Assembly (NCBI RefSeq): GCF_003952185.1 | Contig: NZ_RXFS01000005.1 | Location: forward strand, 464,296-528,295 | Length of the DNA stretch: 64,000 nt | Reading direction: 5' to 3' | Source: Variovorax sp. 679 | GTDB taxonomy: Bacteria; Pseudomonadota; Gammaproteobacteria; Burkholderiales; Burkholderiaceae_C | In this document: one piece after another, positions 61,941-64,000 of the stretch | Layout of the letters: each line of letters begins with the position of its first letter | Numbering within the stretch: the first letter of the stretch is position 1 | The notes under the pieces: generated by a model | Told to the model about the DNA's origin: nothing | Seen by the model: only the letters and a program-made list of their open reading frames with translations | Database searches by the model: none | Position numbers and translations under genes: made by a program

Positions 61941-62702
61941 TCACTGCAGCTTCAGCGAGCCCGGGTGCAGCGACCCGGCCGGGGCCTGGGGGCCCCTGTC
62001 GCGGCAGTTCCTCATGTGGTCGTCCACCGTCAGGTCGCCCTGGAGGTCGGTCAACAACCGCAGCGTGCCGTCGATGCCGGCGGCGTCGAGCATCGGGTAG
62101 CCCTGGTCGGTACGCCCGTTGTTGCGCGCCACGCGCGCGATGTAGGGCAGGTCCTGCGGCGTGATGACGACGCTGGGCATCACGCCTTCGAGCTCGACGC
62201 CCTCGAAGGGCAGCAGCACGAAGTACTGCACCCGCAGGTCGGACGGCACCAGGCTGCGCAGGTGGGTGGTCTTGCGGCCGCACTGCCAGGCCGGGTCTTT
62301 CACCTCGCGCGCCAGCGAATGCCCGTGCTGGCGCAGGAACCAGCGCGGCACCGTGTGGGCCGAGGTCTTGCGATACACCACGGCGTTGCGCCAGCCCTTC
62401 ACCTCGAACAGGTACACGCCGGCCTCGCACACCAGCGCCACGTCGAAGCGGGCGGTGGGGACGGCGCTGCCTTCGTACATCGGGATGACGAGGTCGCGCA
62501 GCACGTGCATGCGTCCGAAGGCGGGCTGGAACGCGGCAGCGAGCTGCTGGACCGCCAGCGCGGTCGCGGTGCTGCTCGCGGATTCGCTTTCCGGGGAGGT
62601 GCAGACGCGGCGCGCGGGCGCGGCGGGGTCCGGCTTCTTGTGTCCGTGGCCGGCCAGCGTGAGCACGGGGCGGGCCGGGACTTTGTGCAGGGCAGTGGTC
62701 AT
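61941..62702 (-). CDS. NERD-domain (nuclease-related) protein
   Basis: In this 253-residue protein about residues 60-180 match the NERD pattern: FGRMHVLRDLVIPMYEGSA, FDVALVCEAGVYLFEVKGWR and later QYFVLLPFEGVELEG. The Asp and the Glu-x-Lys motif are the conserved residues of nuclease-like folds, but activity has not been widely shown. N- and C-terminal stretches are low-complexity and probably flexible. It starts at MTTALHKVPARP and precedes the response regulator by four bases. Its role next to lptD and an efflux-like gene is unknown. Confidence 0.7.
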   Translation of the reverse strand: MTTALHKVPARPVLTLAGHGHKKPDPAAPARRVCTSPESESASSTATALAVQQLAAAFQPAFGRMHVLRDLVIPMYEGSAVPTARFDVALVCEAGVYLFEVKGWRNAVVYRKTSAHTVPRWFLRQHGHSLAREVKDPAWQCGRKTTHLRSLVPSDLRVQYFVLLPFEGVELEGVMPSVVITPQDLPYIARVARNNGRTDQGYPMLDAAGIDGTLRLLTDLQGDLTVDDHMRNCRDRGPQAPAGSLHPGSLKLQ

Positions 62703-62720
62703 GTAGGGCTCCTTCGGAAC

Positions 62721-63797
62721 TCAAGGATTGCGCAACTTTCGGGAGACATTGTGCAGAAACGGCAATTGATCGGCTTGCCCGCTCTCTCCGGTCCGCAGGT
62801 CGGCGACGGTGTCGATCGATGCGCCGCTTCCGATGCTTCCCATGAGCACGACCCATGCGAGCGCCAGCTCGCCGTTGGCCGCGGCCAGCACGTGCAGATC
62901 GAGCAGCAGGCCCTGGAAGTCCTCCATGAGCTGCATTTCGGAAATCTCGCCACGATCGCGGCGCAGCTTCGACGCCTCGAAGGACTCTCGCGCATTCACG
63001 ACGCGCGCGTACGCTGTGTTGGCGATGTCGCTCTGCATCTGCAGGCGGCGAAGCGCCTCGGCGACCTGCTCGCGTGCCTGCGCGACCGCATGCGCGTAGA
63101 GGGGCTTGCCGGGCACTTCGATGTCCTGCGCCTCGTCGACTGCCGCGTCGATGGAGCCCGTGGGCATCGCGGATGGATCGGCGTCGTAGAGCGCGGCCGC
63201 CAGGTTGATGTCGTTCCTGTTGGCAAGCACCGTCATCGGCAGTTCGCGTGGCACCTCGGCCGCGAAGCGGGGCAACGACTTGTCCTGCAGCGCGTCGGCA
63301 AGCATCTCTTCGAGCGCGGCTTCCGACATGCGGCACTGCCTGGCCAGGTATGCGATGTAGCTCGCGCGCTGGGCCTGCAGCTTGCCGATGGTGGCCTGCG
63401 CGCCGGCCTGGCGTTGTGCGAGCTGCTTTTCGAAGTCGTCGTGCGGCAGCGCGTTGCCCTTGAGAAGAGCAGCTTGCCGCTCGACGGCCGCGCGCGTGTT
63501 CTCGAGGTAGACGAGTTCCAGCGTCTTTACCTTGAGCGCGATGTACGTCGCGGCAATGCCCGCTTCCGCATTGCTTCCGCGCGATGCAGCCATCAGCCCG
63601 TTCATTGCCGGGTCCTCGAAACCGGCCCACCACGATTGCGTGCCCGCGTCGGCCTGCGCGCGCGTGCGCGCCTTGTGGTCCACGAACATGCCTGCCGCGA
63701 GCACCGAGGTCGAATGGACCATCGCGATGCTCGTGCTGGCGCATGCGATGGCCAGTGCGCCGCACAGCGCCGCCATCAGGATTCGTGAGCGCGTCAC
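62721..63797 (-). CDS. Outer-membrane efflux (TolC/OEP)-like protein, short
   Basis: This 358-residue protein starts at GTG 63797, which has GGAGACC upstream and opens a signal-like MAALCGALAIACAST stretch (a weak lipobox). The N-terminal SWWAGFEDPAMNGLMAASRG corresponds to the OEP W-W-x-x-F-x-D-P motif. It is followed by long helical segments with alanine, glutamine and leucine, such as AYARVVNARESFEASKLRRD. The chain is about 100 residues shorter than a normal TolC-like protein, so it may lack part of the second repeat. It is the first gene of the NERD, response regulator and lptD unit. Confidence 0.6.
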   Translation of the reverse strand: MTRSRILMAALCGALAIACASTSIAMVHSTSVLAAGMFVDHKARTRAQADAGTQSWWAGFEDPAMNGLMAASRGSNAEAGIAATYIALKVKTLELVYLENTRAAVERQAALLKGNALPHDDFEKQLAQRQAGAQATIGKLQAQRASYIAYLARQCRMSEAALEEMLADALQDKSLPRFAAEVPRELPMTVLANRNDINLAAALYDADPSAMPTGSIDAAVDEAQDIEVPGKPLYAHAVAQAREQVAEALRRLQMQSDIANTAYARVVNARESFEASKLRRDRGEISEMQLMEDFQGLLLDLHVLAAANGELALAWVVLMGSIGSGASIDTVADLRTGESGQADQLPFLHNVSRKLRNP

Positions 63798-64000
63798 ACC
63801 AGGGTCTCCAGCTTCGTCATGAGCGGATCTTTTCAGGCGATCTGGGAGAAATTTGAAGGACCGTGCAACAGCCCCGCACACGGGTGTGATGTGCGCGCAC
63901 AACACTCCATGCGCGACACGGCCGAACCACCAAATTCCTCCCGAATTGGGCGAAACCATGCATGCAGCCGGTCGATACCGAGCGGCCGCATCAGACCTGA
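63798..64000. other. Upstream region of the efflux-like unit
   Basis: No gene is supported here. It holds the promoter region of the minus-strand unit and any upstream gene is cut by the window edge. I see no clear box. Confidence 0.4.

Noticed and set aside
1..64000. Transposon, phage, integrase, tRNA or rRNA genes
   Set aside because: No transposase, integrase, tRNA-like cloverleaf or rRNA motif was noticed on either strand.

Overview
The window is high-GC, almost fully coding DNA of a betaproteobacterium. It most likely comes from the Comamonadaceae, and Variovorax is my best guess. Three things point there: four orphan Bug/TctC-type periplasmic receptors, a StyA1/StyA2B styrene-monooxygenase-type pair of the kind I recall from Variovorax paradoxus EPS, and a propionate (2-methylcitrate) operon of the acnD-prpF type. 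I see no phage, insertion sequence, CRISPR array, rRNA or tRNA.

Layout. 1-7043: an hfaA-hfaB-hfaD-like surface adhesin/anchor operon with a very long repeat protein, closed by a strong terminator. 7085-8577: two tandem Crp/Fnr-type regulators. 8621-14909: an AraC regulator facing an SDR, two StyA-type monooxygenases (the second fused to its flavin reductase) and a dienelactone-hydrolase/NTF2 fusion; the gene set resembles indole-to-anthranilate (iif/ind) clusters. 14914-18542: a LysR regulator facing a Bug receptor and an amidase. 18552-27572: an ScfR-type regulator facing a thioesterase, prpC, a Bug receptor, acnD, prpF and a prpB-like lyase. 27739-36294: kdpFABC with kdpD and kdpE and two extra small membrane-protein genes. 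36355-38921: a TorF-type porin and a two-gene unit (unknown protein plus DUF1826), both preceded by sequences that look like KdpE operators. 39023-41818: a LysR remnant, a universal stress protein, a FlxA-like protein, a MarR regulator and a Bug receptor. 41820-46948: a D-tartrate dehydratase locus (tarD, SDR, Bug, DapA-like, LysR) enclosed by a pair of about 95% identical 100-bp inverted repeats. 46950-48884: an RraA-like protein and an aminotransferase. 49028-58806: a Nac-like LysR regulator, a biotin carboxylase/5-oxoprolinase operon (BCCP, AccC, PxpB, PxpC, second BCCP-like, PxpA), then an SDR and a complete polar amino-acid ABC transporter. 58823-63797, minus strand: an outer-membrane-efflux-like protein, a NERD-domain protein, an orphan OmpR-type response regulator and an LptD homologue.

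How the parts may work together. Much of the regulation can be read from the DNA. TTTAYR-N5-TTYACR direct repeats precede kdpF, the porin and the gene at 37739, which suggests a local KdpE regulon. ATA-N9-TAT palindromes lie beside the Nac-like gene, the BCCP/oxoprolinase operon and the SDR/ABC operon. In the last two they sit at identical spacing to a -35-like hexamer, which suggests one nitrogen-linked regulon for oxoproline and amino-acid scavenging. TTYGCAA half-sites cluster between the ScfR gene and the prp operon, as expected for direct control of propionate metabolism. Most start codons were chosen over longer open frames by ribosome-binding site and family start. All functions come from motif recognition, without database searches.
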